A stretch of DNA of 64,000 nt from Verrucomicrobiaceae bacterium UBA2429 (GTDB lineage Bacteria > Verrucomicrobiota > Verrucomicrobiia > Verrucomicrobiales > Verrucomicrobiaceae). A program made the position numbers and the translations under genes. The notes beneath the pieces are model-generated. The model was not told the origin of the DNA. It searched no databases and saw nothing but the letters and a program-made list of their open reading frames with translations. Position 1 is the first letter of the stretch. Each line of letters starts with the position of its first letter. Shown in pieces: positions 1 through 7,415 of this stretch. The stretch is from assembly GCA_002343505.1 (NCBI GenBank), contig DDQZ01000059.1:289-64288 (forward strand), given 5' to 3'.

Positions 1-30
1 AAGCGCGGGTTTGACTCCCGCTGCCACGCA
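1..30 (+). tRNA. Possible 3' end of a tRNA cut by the window edge
   Basis: Positions 5-9 and 17-21 form a perfect 5-bp stem (GCGGG/CCCGC) around a 7-nt loop TTTGACT, which looks like a T-arm. It is followed by about 7-8 nt that could be the 3' acceptor strand. No CCA is encoded. The loop has T where C56 is nearly invariant, and the anticodon lies outside the window, so the isoacceptor cannot be named. A tmRNA 3' end or a chance hairpin are alternatives. Confidence 0.3.
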
Positions 31-38
31 CATCTCCC

Positions 39-90
39 GCATTCTGGCGAATGCGCCTACGCCAAGTAGCGCGCTTGGTCCTCCAAGCGC
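39..90. repeat. Head-to-head pair of REP-like palindromes
   Basis: Two hairpin-forming palindromes each carry a GTAG tetranucleotide at their foot, the hallmark of REP elements mobilised by RAYT (Y1) transposases. On the minus strand GTAG (57-60) precedes a GCATTC/GAATGC palindrome at 39-54. On the plus strand GTAG (66-69) precedes GCGCTTGG (71-78), loop TCCT, CCAAGCGC (83-90). The two GTAG feet face each other, 5 bp apart. That REP identity follows from the layout is inference; no RAYT gene lies in the window. Confidence 0.45.
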
Positions 91-176
91 CGCGTGCGGG
101 CGCTGAGGGCGCGAGCGGCGGTACCGGGAGAACAAAATGCCAGACGACTGTTTTGTGTGTAGCAATACGGGGTTGC

Positions 177-677
177 TCATCGGCTGGAACGACGGGTTTC
201 GCTTTCCAAAATTGACAGCAGACCATCCACAGCTTCCCGGGCGTAGGCATGGGCCTTCGGTTCCTTGCCTGCCCGTGGGCCGGCCACATTCAGGCTGCGC
301 AGCCCTTTCGCGCGCACGAACTCCGCAGCCAGTTCCGCACAGCGTTTCGGCGGGATTTCCACCGCATCCACCAGCCGGAAGGGCCTGCGCAGTTTCATGC
401 ATCGGAAAGCCGTCTCCTGCGTTCCTCCCTCCAGTTCCCCGAAATACAGGATCAGCGTCCCGTCCGCATCCAGCAGATTCTGGATGGTCCGCTGGCGGTA
501 GCCGCCTTTTTCCAGCTCCTTCACCGGATAATGCGCGGGGATCACACCATCCTCTGCCAGACGCCCCGCTGGCACCCAGCCGCCGCACGGGAAACCGCGT
601 GCCAGCGCCGCGTCCATCGCGCCCCGGTCCACACCGGTCTGCGCGCCGGAGATGATTTTTTCCAGTGGGTTGCTCAT
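177..677 (-). CDS. cpYpsA-type SLOG-family protein (putative molybdenum carrier)
   Basis: About 166 residues. It begins MSNPLEKIISGAQTGVDRGA, the glycine-rich nucleotide-binding opening of the circularly permuted YpsA/SLOG family (PF12694, older name molybdenum cofactor carrier). Further family features are a GGW...EDG segment and a GGTQET motif near the middle. SLOG proteins bind nucleotide or nucleotide-derived ligands; the true substrate here is unknown. The start at 677 (or 686, three codons earlier) was chosen because the open frame further upstream is made of the 21-bp tandem repeat. Monocistronic, likely cytoplasmic. Confidence 0.75.
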   Translation of the reverse strand: MSNPLEKIISGAQTGVDRGAMDAALARGFPCGGWVPAGRLAEDGVIPAHYPVKELEKGGYRQRTIQNLLDADGTLILYFGELEGGTQETAFRCMKLRRPFRLVDAVEIPPKRCAELAAEFVRAKGLRSLNVAGPRAGKEPKAHAYAREAVDGLLSILESETRRSSR

Positions 678-827
678 TGCGAGCATCCTACCACCGCTGA
701 TTGCAAATGTCAGGCATCCCCCCGCTGGACCAGGTTGGCATGATAAAGAATTGATTTTCAGTGTCTTGGACACATCCGCGACGGTTCGGGTGCGTGCCAG
801 ACAAGGGTCAAGAGAATGATCCAGTTG

Positions 828-1001
828 GCATTTTGGGTGATTCAGAATGCATTCTGGCCGACCCAGTGCGCATTCTGACCGACCCAGCGTGTATTCTGGC
901 CGGCCCAGCGTGCATTCTGGCTGACCCAGCGCGCGTTCTGGCCGACCCAGCGTGTATTCTGAGTGACCCAGCATGCATTCTGAGTGACCCAGCGCGCATT
1001 C
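828..1001. repeat. 21-bp tandem repeat, about 8 units
   Basis: A 21-bp unit of the type GCATTCTGGCCGACCCAGCG recurs head to tail. Seven well-kept copies span 849-995, a degenerate copy lies at 828-848 and a partial one at 996-1001. Because 21 is a multiple of three, both strands stay open: the plus strand reads a 7-residue repeat like ILADPAC, the minus strand one like LGRPECT. It lies 150 bp upstream of the SLOG gene. It is not a CRISPR, since there are no unique spacers. Confidence 0.85.
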
Positions 1002-1067
1002 TTTGCAGATTGCAGGGGTTACAAATGCCTGGCGGGAATGGCAGTCAGTTAAGACAGGAGCGGTGCC

Positions 1068-1207
1068 GTAGGCCGGGTGTGTCCGGCGAAGAATCGCGCC
1101 GCTGAACTCAACAAGCCCTCACCGCCGGACCGCCCGGCTTTTGGCGCGTGAATCCCATGCCTGAGGTGCATGCACAGCCGGGCGGGCTAAAGCCACACCC
1201 GGCCTAC
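1068..1207. repeat. Intergenic REPIN (two inverted REP elements)
   Basis: A 14-bp perfect inverted repeat (GTAGGCCGGGTGTG at 1068-1081, its complement at 1194-1207) bounds 140 bp. Each end starts with GTAG outermost and contains an internal palindrome built on GCCGG/CCGGC. This is the REPIN layout and closely resembles the classical enterobacterial REP sequence. It sits in a gene-poor stretch (1002-1266) in which no gene is seen. Confidence 0.6.
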
Positions 1208-1344
1208 GAATCGTCATTCCGCCACGATTCAGCGCCTTAACTGAGTGCCATTCTTGCCCGGCAACCTTGCAGCTTTTCCTTCGTGTTCCTTCCTGGAACT
1301 GTACAGCAGACGGCAGATGGCATCTTCACAATGAGGTCAGAATC

Positions 1345-1452
1345 GGCATGGGCTGGAGCGCGGATGATGCCTCCAGCGCGGCCCAGCACGCCACACTTGC
1401 CTGGCTGGCGGATCAAGGCATCATCAGATATGAGAGGGTTCCCCGAAGATGA
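1345..1452 (+). CDS. Possible small hypothetical protein or relic
   Basis: An open frame running from about 1267 to the stop at 1450-1452 encodes a protein-like stretch with hydrophilic/hydrophobic alternation (segments such as GMGWSADDASSAAQHATLAW). The only ATG in the stretch is internal (1345-1350 area); upstream starts would be TTG. No family was recognised. It is in the same frame as, and 12 bp before, the next small ORF, so the two may be halves of one decayed gene. Confidence 0.2.
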   Translation, partial: GMGWSADDASSAAQHATLAWLADQGIIRYERVPRR

Positions 1453-1464
1453 TCCGACGAAAAA

Positions 1465-1653
1465 ATGGCTATGAAAGCGCACTTTGATTTTGACAAGCAC
1501 AAGCATGAGCTGAGGCGGATCATCCAGGACACCAGGGCCGGCAAAATGGACGAGGAAGCTGCTGTCAAGCAGCTCCTGAATCCTCCATTCAGGATGGCCG
1601 GCAGGCTGGAGGCGCTGAGAATGCTGCGCGTGCAAAGAGCCCAGCAGGGTTGA
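1465..1653 (+). CDS. Small hypothetical protein
   Basis: 62 residues starting MAMKAHFDFDKHKHELRRI; a second in-frame ATG lies two codons in. It is charged and helical in appearance, with an EEAAVKQLL segment, and has no signal peptide or membrane segment. The composition looks coding rather than random, but no family was recognised and no clear ribosome site precedes it. It shares its frame with the preceding short ORF. Confidence 0.35.
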   Translation: MAMKAHFDFDKHKHELRRIIQDTRAGKMDEEAAVKQLLNPPFRMAGRLEALRMLRVQRAQQG

Positions 1654-1854
1654 CCCCGCTCCCGCCGCCGCATTGGTCCTTGGAGCTTCCCCCTGTGGCC
1701 TACACCCTCACCCAAGACCAGATCAGCCCCAGCTTGCCGCGCTGGCCGAACCCAGCCTGCGCCTGTCATAGATGCCCGGCGGCTTTATTCTGGCAGCTTT
1801 TTGCGGGGACTTTAAAAGGCTTGAGATGGGTGGCTGAGACGCTATCGGAATGTC

Positions 1855-2088
1855 ATGGGAAGAATCGAAGCCTATCTGAAGGGCAAACTCATGTTTGTGG
1901 CTGAGGCCGAGCACAAGCTCGAGAAGGCGCACATTCTCTTCGAGGACAGAGAAGGATTCCCTTCTCTCCGAGCCTCTGAGAAATCAAGCCTCCTGGGAGT
2001 GCTTTCATCCGCACAACGTCTTGCGAATGAGGCTGGCGTGAAGCTCCAATTCAAGCAGGACGGGCACATCGGCGGCATGGTCTATTGA
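1855..2088 (+). CDS. Small hypothetical protein
   Basis: 77 residues opening MGRIEAYLKGKLMFVAEAEH. It has charged, probably helical segments and a C-terminal QDGHIGGMVY. Codon use looks coding, and upstream CATGGGAAGA gives no strong ribosome site. No family was recognised. The 200 bp between it and the previous ORF contain nothing identifiable. Confidence 0.35.
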   Translation: MGRIEAYLKGKLMFVAEAEHKLEKAHILFEDREGFPSLRASEKSSLLGVLSSAQRLANEAGVKLQFKQDGHIGGMVY

Positions 2089-2120
2089 TCCCGCTCCCTC
2101 TGAACGATTTCCCCTGAACG

Positions 2121-2261
2121 TCACTCCTCTCCCCAAAAGGGGCTGAATTTCTCGTATGCCACGTCAGGCAGCGGCAGAGGCTCCTTGGCCGAGGCGCGGA
2201 ACTCCTCGAAGAGGGCGAGAGCCTCTTCATCGGCTTCGGGGAGTTCATCAAGAATGTCCAT
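2121..2261 (-). CDS. 46-residue acidic micro-protein
   Basis: A short frame from ATG 2261 to TGA 2121-2123 encodes MDILDELPEADEEALALFEE followed by an FRASAKEPLPLPDVAYEKFS segment and an acidic end. The acidic amphipathic helix and proline-rich tail look like a genuine small protein, for example an antitoxin-like or accessory protein, but no family was recognised. Its third-position GC is consistent with coding. Confidence 0.4.
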   Translation of the reverse strand: MDILDELPEADEEALALFEEFRASAKEPLPLPDVAYEKFSPFWGEE

Positions 2262-2645
2262 GGGCCAAGCCTAACTTCATGAGCCTTCGAGTCAACCGCC
2301 AGGACCATGACAACGCCACGGCGGAGGCGCTTGCAGAGACCGGCATCCTCTTTGAAGAGAAAAATGGCCCGGCTTCCCGATCAAGGTCAACTGGGCCGCG
2401 ACGAAGATGGGAACGGAGCGCTACCCCCGGCCCTACGCACCCCGCCACTACATAGTGCCGCGACGTGGTGGTTGCCTCGAAGGCTTTCAAACTGGCATGG
2501 CGGGCGTGAAGATCAATCGCGGACTCAGCAAGGGAGCCTTGCCCAAAGGATGCCGTGCAACTCCCATCTTGATTTTCCCCCGCCCTGGCAGCATCCTCCT
2601 CACGCCCTCGCTGAATGTCGGCAATGACACAATTCACCGTGCTGG
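2262..2645. other. Gene-free stretch with possible decayed coding remnants
   Basis: No complete gene is seen. Two protein-like strings in different plus-strand frames meet around the A-run at 2363: an acidic stretch (NATAEALAETGILFEEKNG) and a downstream segment (FPIKVNWAATKMGTERYPRP). This could be one gene broken by a frameshift. No family was recognised, and chance open frames in GC-rich DNA are a fair alternative. Confidence 0.2.
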
Positions 2646-2683
2646 GTTGGGCGCGCCATTGCCGGCGCGCCCAACTGTTTTTT
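2646..2683 (+). terminator. Rho-independent terminator
   Basis: A perfect 12-bp stem (GTTGGGCGCGCC at 2646-2657 with 2664-2675), a 6-nt loop, then TGTTTTTT (2676-2683). The T-run lies on the plus strand, so it would end rightward transcription coming from the region of relic ORFs. The next gene is convergent, on the minus strand. Confidence 0.75.
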
Positions 2684-2706
2684 GAGCAGGACTGAGGCGC
2701 GTGGAA

Positions 2707-3162
2707 TCAGTGATCCTCGCGGTCCGGGATGGGGATTTCGTTTTCCAGGCGGGCGACGAGGGGGCGGAGGGTTTCAGCCAGGGCGCGGGCCTCGCGGCGG
2801 CGCGGCTCGTACTGCCGCTGGTATTCGGCGAACTCATACCCGGCGGGCACGTCGGCATCGTGCAGGCGGAGGAAAAGCTTCAGGAAGATCACGCGCTCGT
2901 GGTCGTCGAGCATGTCGCACCACTTGTGGCTGCGCTGGAGGAAAAAGAGCACGCCGAAGTTGAGCCTGTCATCCTCCGGCAACTCGTAAGTGCGGGCGAA
3001 GTGCGTGTCATAGACGCGTTTCAGCGCCTCGTAAGTTTCCAGTCGCTCGCGCCCGGCCAGCTCCTGGTCCAGCTTCCCGCCGTCAAAGCGCAGGGCGCAG
3101 CCAAAGAGCAGGTCCTGGGACTCCGAGGGCCACCAGTCCGGGGGGATGCGCGGGTCTTTCAC
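2707..3162 (-). CDS. Hypothetical protein, restriction-locus partner
   Basis: 151 residues, start MKDPRIPPDWWPSESQDLLF. Hydrophilic, rich in Arg, Glu and Leu, with probable helices (TYEALKRVYDTHFART, a REARALAETLRPLVARLENE stretch at the C-terminus). No family was recognised. Its start lies 3 bp after the stop of the HNH gene upstream, implying translational coupling and a role in the same restriction or defence locus. No signal peptide. Confidence 0.7.
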   Translation of the reverse strand: MKDPRIPPDWWPSESQDLLFGCALRFDGGKLDQELAGRERLETYEALKRVYDTHFARTYELPEDDRLNFGVLFFLQRSHKWCDMLDDHERVIFLKLFLRLHDADVPAGYEFAEYQRQYEPRRREARALAETLRPLVARLENEIPIPDREDH

Positions 3163-3165
3163 AGT

Positions 3166-4398
3166 TTAGTTGCAGCGCGGTTTGAGTTTTTTCAGCATCT
3201 CTAACAGCACTTCGAGTCGCTTGAACTGGGGGTCTGTCCGCAGCCAGTAGTGCGCGAGGTAGTGGCAGGTTGGGCAGAGGGTAAGGAGGTCCTGCGGCTT
3301 GGTATCTTTAGGGTGCTTGTATTCGCTGATCGGGTCGAGATGATGGACGTGGACGATTTGGTCTTGGAAATGGAAGTTGCATGCGCGGCAGGTGTATTTG
3401 TCCCGCTCCTTGGCGGCTTTCACGAGTTTGGCGCTGCGGCGTATGCGGTGACCGGTCACTTCATCCTTGGCTCCTTCGAGGTCGGCGGCTTCTTCTTCGT
3501 TGCGCACGTCAAAGATGGCCGAACTTACCCGCTGTTCCTTCCTGGTCTTCTTGTCGATCCACAGCGGGCGGACGTCTTTTGAGTAGAAGAACCAGCGATA
3601 CTTGAAATCTGGATCCTCGCTCACTCCATGGGACGGATAAAGCGTGGCACGGATCTGTTTCAAAAGTACCTCCAGATCCGGGGAAGGATTTTCGACCACA
3701 TGACCGAAGACGGCGCAGATTTGGTTACGATGAGACGCGGAGATGATGGATTCGTAACGATCGGGATCGGCAAGGTGCAGCAACGCGGAATGAATGCCGC
3801 AGACTTTTTCGACCGCAAAGGTGTCACCTTTGGGAACTCCCTCATAGATCGCTGAATGGCAAATCTCCGCGATTCGCCGTTTGAGCGCTGTGACGTCCGT
3901 GAAGCCGGGCTCTCTGGTGACAAGCTTCAACACGCGCAGTGCCGCCACAATCTCATAGTACTTGTTTCGCAAATACCAAGAACCCGGGTTCGCGATAGTA
4001 TGAGGGTCATTAAAGAAAAAGCGTTCGCCGCTGGAGGTTTCACGGTCACGAAACCATCGTTGTGCATAGGATCGTTTCTTTGCCGCACTGATGTTCTCCA
4101 TCGGCATCGCCCAGAGGTATTCCACGTTGGCAAAAACGATCTTGGTTTCCTCAGACGCACCGTCAAACTGCGCCAGGACTTTCGTTTCAAAAACCACGTC
4201 TGACGACTCATCGGCCGCTGCGATAAATCGTTCTTCAATGTCGTCCCAGGCAGCGTCCAGATTGAGCCGCCCGTCATGAAGTGTGATGTAGCTTTTCCGC
4301 TGGAGAACGAACCGCTCAAGAAACTCGTCGAAGACGCGATAGGAGTGAAAGCGGCCCCAGTCGAAGGGGGCTGTGATGCGGCGTTGTGGGAGACTCAT
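3166..4398 (-). CDS. HNH endonuclease, restriction-locus protein
   Basis: 410 residues. The C-terminal part (about 328-386) is an HNH nuclease: CRAC, then VHVHHLDP, then LLTLCPTCH, giving the paired cysteines and catalytic histidines. The N-terminal 300 residues contain a LADPDRYESIISASHR segment of a kind found in sensor or targeting domains of restriction-like HNH proteins (from memory, not searched). GC content is visibly lower than in flanking housekeeping genes, suggesting transfer. The gene starts 1 bp after the MmeI-like C-terminal fragment and is followed 3 bp later by the 151-residue gene, so the three probably formed one operon with the ancestral enzyme. Confidence 0.8.
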   Translation of the reverse strand: MSLPQRRITAPFDWGRFHSYRVFDEFLERFVLQRKSYITLHDGRLNLDAAWDDIEERFIAAADESSDVVFETKVLAQFDGASEETKIVFANVEYLWAMPMENISAAKKRSYAQRWFRDRETSSGERFFFNDPHTIANPGSWYLRNKYYEIVAALRVLKLVTREPGFTDVTALKRRIAEICHSAIYEGVPKGDTFAVEKVCGIHSALLHLADPDRYESIISASHRNQICAVFGHVVENPSPDLEVLLKQIRATLYPSHGVSEDPDFKYRWFFYSKDVRPLWIDKKTRKEQRVSSAIFDVRNEEEAADLEGAKDEVTGHRIRRSAKLVKAAKERDKYTCRACNFHFQDQIVHVHHLDPISEYKHPKDTKPQDLLTLCPTCHYLAHYWLRTDPQFKRLEVLLEMLKKLKPRCN

Positions 4399-4399
4399 G

Positions 4400-4633
4400 C
4401 TAAGAGCGTGGTTTTTTCCGTTTTATCTCCACCACCAGCGGGGCGGTGAGCTTTTCGTAGAGGGTGAAGAGGTGCTCGACGCGGGCGCGGTCGTTGGGGA
4501 AGGGTTCACGGCGGTAGCAGCGGTCCACGGCGCGGTCGAGCTCGGCGTGGGCTTTGGCCAGGGCGGGGGGCATGGTCACGGGGTCGTAGATATCCGCCAG
4601 GGTGCAGAGAGGAGCGCGGGCAGTCCGTTTCAT
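4400..4633 (-). pseudogene. C-terminal remnant of an MmeI-like type IIG restriction/methylation enzyme
   Basis: 77 residues. The string LADIYDPVTMPPALAKAHAE followed by LDRAVDRCYRREPF and an RVEHLFTLYEKL end is the characteristic C-terminus of MmeI/YeeA-like class I DNA methyltransferases, which are normally about 900 residues or more. Everything upstream of it in the ancestral protein (helicase/methyltransferase core and target recognition) is absent. The short ORF has its own ATG and might still be translated. The matching N-terminal stump lies at 6339-6659. Confidence 0.7.
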
Positions 4634-4652
4634 GGGGCTTCGCGGCTGGTTT

Positions 4653-5384
4653 CTATTGATTCAAACCACTGACCGCCTTCCTCAGCACTTCTTTCACGAA
4701 GTCAGGGATCGCCATCCCAGCCTCTGCGGCATCGGCTTTCAGCCGTTCATACTCCTGGGTTTCATCGCCTTGCCAAAGGAGGTCCACCCGGCGGAGCTGC
4801 TTCATGGCTACGTGGGTGTGATTATCGGGGTAGGCCCAGTAGCAGGTCAGGCAGACTTCCCGGTCTTTCCGATCACGCCAGTTATCGCACTGGCTGCAAA
4901 ACCAGTTCTTCGCACTGTTGGCTGAGCCGCAGAGCAACATGAAGTCCTCTGGCAACATGGCCTCGGACTCACCAGCCACTTCGAAGGGCACGCGGTGGTC
5001 AATCTGCAAGGCGGCCTCCGGCATCTCTTCGAGGTAGATGAAGCAGCGGCAGCCATACTTGGTGATGAGTGCATCCTTGATCTGCTTGGAAAGGCCGGTG
5101 CGTCCGTCGAACCGTCTCACCTTGAGATTTGTTGTGTCTCCAAACCGATAGGCGGCGATTTTTCTGCCATCAGTGCCAACGACCGTGACGCGCTCAATGG
5201 GAATGCCGTGCTCTTTCACATCACGGGCCGCACGCGGCGGGTGGTTGTAGCCGTAGAGGTTCTTGAGCTCCTCCGTGGTGATCTGGCCGTGCTTGAGAAT
5301 GTGCGTGATGACGGTCTTCGGCCGTTTGGCGGTGACCGACCGGCACAAATCCAGGAACTCTTTTGGATAGTCCTCTTTGGGCAT
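4653..5384 (-). CDS. HNH type II restriction endonuclease
   Basis: 243 residues. Residues 20-60 look like a winged-helix/HTH region (TEELKNLYGYNHPPRAARDV). The nuclease part (about 110-185) has LQIDHRVPF with the DH pair at 129-130, then LCGSANSAKNW carrying the HNH asparagines, with CSQC and CLTC pairs likely binding zinc. It starts 9 bp after the adenine methyltransferase stop, so it is the probable cognate restriction enzyme of that methylase. Target sequence unknown. A protein of this type should cut DNA that lacks the partner's methylation. Confidence 0.8.
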   Translation of the reverse strand: MPKEDYPKEFLDLCRSVTAKRPKTVITHILKHGQITTEELKNLYGYNHPPRAARDVKEHGIPIERVTVVGTDGRKIAAYRFGDTTNLKVRRFDGRTGLSKQIKDALITKYGCRCFIYLEEMPEAALQIDHRVPFEVAGESEAMLPEDFMLLCGSANSAKNWFCSQCDNWRDRKDREVCLTCYWAYPDNHTHVAMKQLRRVDLLWQGDETQEYERLKADAAEAGMAIPDFVKEVLRKAVSGLNQ

Positions 5385-5393
5385 GGCTGTCGC

Positions 5394-6299
5394 TCAGAAA
5401 AGTTCCGGCTGCAGGGCGGTGCAGCGCTTGATGAGGCGTGAGGAGATGGTTCCAACTTCAGCCGCAAGAGCGGGGGAAAGGTAAAGGGACTCGACGGTGT
5501 GCTCCTCACGCCCGAGCAGGGTGGCCTGGGATGAACGCCCCGCCTCCAGTTCGATGTGAGTCAGGCCAAGGTATTCGGGGAGGGTTTCTCCATAGGCCTT
5601 GTCCCCGGTGCGCCCGTCATAGCTGATGGCGTAGCGCAGGCCTCGGGAGTTCAGCCCGTCCAATGCCACAACGAAGTCATCAAACGAAAGCCCGGCCAGG
5701 TAGCGTGAATCCCTTTCGCCAGAGGTTCCCTGGTAGGGCGGGTCCATGTAAATCACGTCATCGTCGTCCGCGGCCTCCAGCACATCGCGGAAGTCATGGG
5801 AGGTGACGACGGTTTTGCCCCGCAGCAGCATGGAGACGGCCATAATGTTCTGCCGCATGGTTTCCGGGCGTGTGCCCAGGCGGCGCTTGTCCGGGCTCTG
5901 ATTGAACATGCCCTCGCTGTTGTAGCGGACGGCACCCTTGATGCATCGTGCGAGGAGATAGAGAAAGAGCTTGGGCTCCTGGGTCCGGTTGAACTTTTCC
6001 CGCACGGTGTAGAAGTGCTCCAAAGCGTCATCGGCATCACCTTTCCAAAGCTCGGCATAGGCGTCCGCCAGCTCTTCTGGCCGGTGGATCATGAGGTTCA
6101 GCAGTTCGGCCAACGGCTTGTTCAAGTCGTTGATCCAAAAACGTTCAGCGCGCATGTGTGCCGCGCAGGCCAGAGTCAAGGCTGCGGAACCGGTGAAGGG
6201 ATCCACCAGCCGCCGCATTTTCACCGGCAGGAATTTCAGGATCAAAGGCGCCAGGGCACGTTTGCTGCCCTGATATTGGAAGGCTTGCGGCACATTCAT
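5394..6299 (-). CDS. D12-class (Dam-like) DNA N6-adenine methyltransferase
   Basis: 301 residues. SAM-binding motif I is DPFTGSAALTLA (about 33-44) after the N-terminal FQYQGSKRALAP typical of D12 enzymes, and catalytic motif IV is DPPY at 186-189. It transfers methyl groups to adenine N6. A good ribosome site (AGGAG) lies 8 bp upstream of the ATG. It is followed by the HNH gene, forming a compact restriction-modification pair inserted between the two stumps of an MmeI-like gene. Recognition site cannot be read from sequence. Confidence 0.92.
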   Translation of the reverse strand: MNVPQAFQYQGSKRALAPLILKFLPVKMRRLVDPFTGSAALTLACAAHMRAERFWINDLNKPLAELLNLMIHRPEELADAYAELWKGDADDALEHFYTVREKFNRTQEPKLFLYLLARCIKGAVRYNSEGMFNQSPDKRRLGTRPETMRQNIMAVSMLLRGKTVVTSHDFRDVLEAADDDDVIYMDPPYQGTSGERDSRYLAGLSFDDFVVALDGLNSRGLRYAISYDGRTGDKAYGETLPEYLGLTHIELEAGRSSQATLLGREEHTVESLYLSPALAAEVGTISSRLIKRCTALQPELF

Positions 6300-6338
6300 G
6301 GTAGTTCTCCTGATGTTTTAGCCGGACGGGCGATGTTG

Positions 6339-6659
6339 TCACGCCCGCAATAGCCGGCGTGATTTTCTTGGGCAGGGCTTTTTCCACACGGGGCGGGCGT
6401 GGGCTTTGTCGAGGTCCTGGCCGGCGCTTTTGTGCTCGCCGAGGAGTTTGCCGGGCCAGAAGACGTCTATGGCGCCCCAGTTGCCGGAGAGTTTTTTCAC
6501 GGGCTCCTCGAAGGAGGCGACGGTGCGGCGGCGGATGCCGAAGATGTCGAAGAACTCGTTCCAAAAGGTCTGGCGCTCGGCGGCCTCGCGGGTCTCGGTT
6601 TTCCAGTCGTTGCCGAACTTGATGGCGCGGTGCTTGATTTCGTTCCAGGAGAGGGGCAT
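6339..6659 (-). pseudogene. N-terminal remnant of an MmeI-like type IIG enzyme
   Basis: Start MPLSWNEIKHRAIKFGNDWK at 6659. The following FWNEFFDIFGIRRRTVASFE, EEPVKKL and IDVFWPGKLLGEHKS segments match the MmeI N-terminal nuclease domain, in which the E...K of GEHKSAG belongs to the PD-(D/E)XK core. Family resemblance stops after DLDKAHAR (near 6395). The remaining 17 residues are unrelated and end in a stop, so the enzyme is truncated after about 88 native residues. The counterpart C-terminus is at 4400-4633. Confidence 0.7.
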
Positions 6660-6797
6660 GGCGGGCGAGCGTAGGCGGAGAAGGCGGGCTGGGAAGGGGG
6701 AAGTGCGCGTTCGTTGTCCAGGCTTGCGCGCGCTGAGGAAGCGGGCAACGCGGGGTGAGGCGCCGCCAAAATACCCGCTGGCGGAGCGGGAGGAAGC

Positions 6798-7235
6798 ATG
6801 TTTCTTGCGCCCATGAACCAGGAGCCGCCGCAACCGCCGCCGCAGCGCTGTGTGTGTGACCGCGAGTACACGGGCGGCTGTGCCTGGATGCTGGGATTGC
6901 TGATGTTGCCTGGAGTCGTTGTGTTGTTGTATCAGGCGCTGGTGCTTTTGGGCCTGGTGCGGGATGCGGTGATGACGGCGGAATTCGCCGTGCTGCTGCT
7001 GGCGGCGTGCGGGGCGTGGTGTCTGACGCTGCTCTTCAGCGGGCCGGAGCGCCGCCCGCTGGGCTGGCTGCTGCTGGGGGCCTTTGTGCTGGCCGGGGCG
7101 GTGTTTTTATTCATTCTGCCGCTCAAGTTGCCGCGCCTGCCGGACGGCATGGTGCTGCTGGTTCTGGCGCTGGCGGGCCTGGGGGCTTTCCTCGTCGTGG
7201 CGCTGCGTGTGCTGTCGGGAAATTGGGGGCGGTGA
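6798..7235 (+). CDS. Small integral membrane protein of unknown function
   Basis: 145 residues (or 140 if the second ATG at 6813 is used). A proline-rich cytosolic start with CVCDREYTGGC is followed by about four hydrophobic segments (residues 30-52, 60-80, 88-108, 117-138). GGAGG lies just upstream of the first ATG. No family was recognised. It stands alone between the restriction locus and the decayed cytochrome gene. Confidence 0.6.
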   Translation: MFLAPMNQEPPQPPPQRCVCDREYTGGCAWMLGLLMLPGVVVLLYQALVLLGLVRDAVMTAEFAVLLLAACGAWCLTLLFSGPERRPLGWLLLGAFVLAGAVFLFILPLKLPRLPDGMVLLVLALAGLGAFLVVALRVLSGNWGR

Positions 7236-7415
7236 AGCCGCACCTCCGAAAGCGCGGATGTCCGGCCGATGCCTTCGGGCATTTGCTGCCGTGGTTTCCT
7301 TTTTCCGTCCGCTCCGGGCTGCCAGACAACTTCCGCGGCTTCTGTGCTTGCGCCCCCCCGGTGAAGCGCGCGCTGGCAGCATCACCCGCCCCGCCGCCGT
7401 AGATTTGGGCGGCTG

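Noticed and set aside
1..30. tmRNA 3' end
   Set aside because: The T-loop could fit, but the expected acceptor strand and CCA are absent and no tag-peptide part can be seen.
828..1001. CRISPR array
   Set aside because: Units are contiguous 21-mers with no unique spacers, and no cas genes are nearby.
761..1105. Repeat protein encoded on the plus strand across the tandem repeat
   Set aside because: Start would be TTG, both strands are equally open because of the 21-bp period, and the flanking parts do not look like protein.
2307..2685. Intact plus-strand gene before the terminator
   Set aside because: Protein-like pieces lie in different frames with no ribosome site; treated as a possible relic only.
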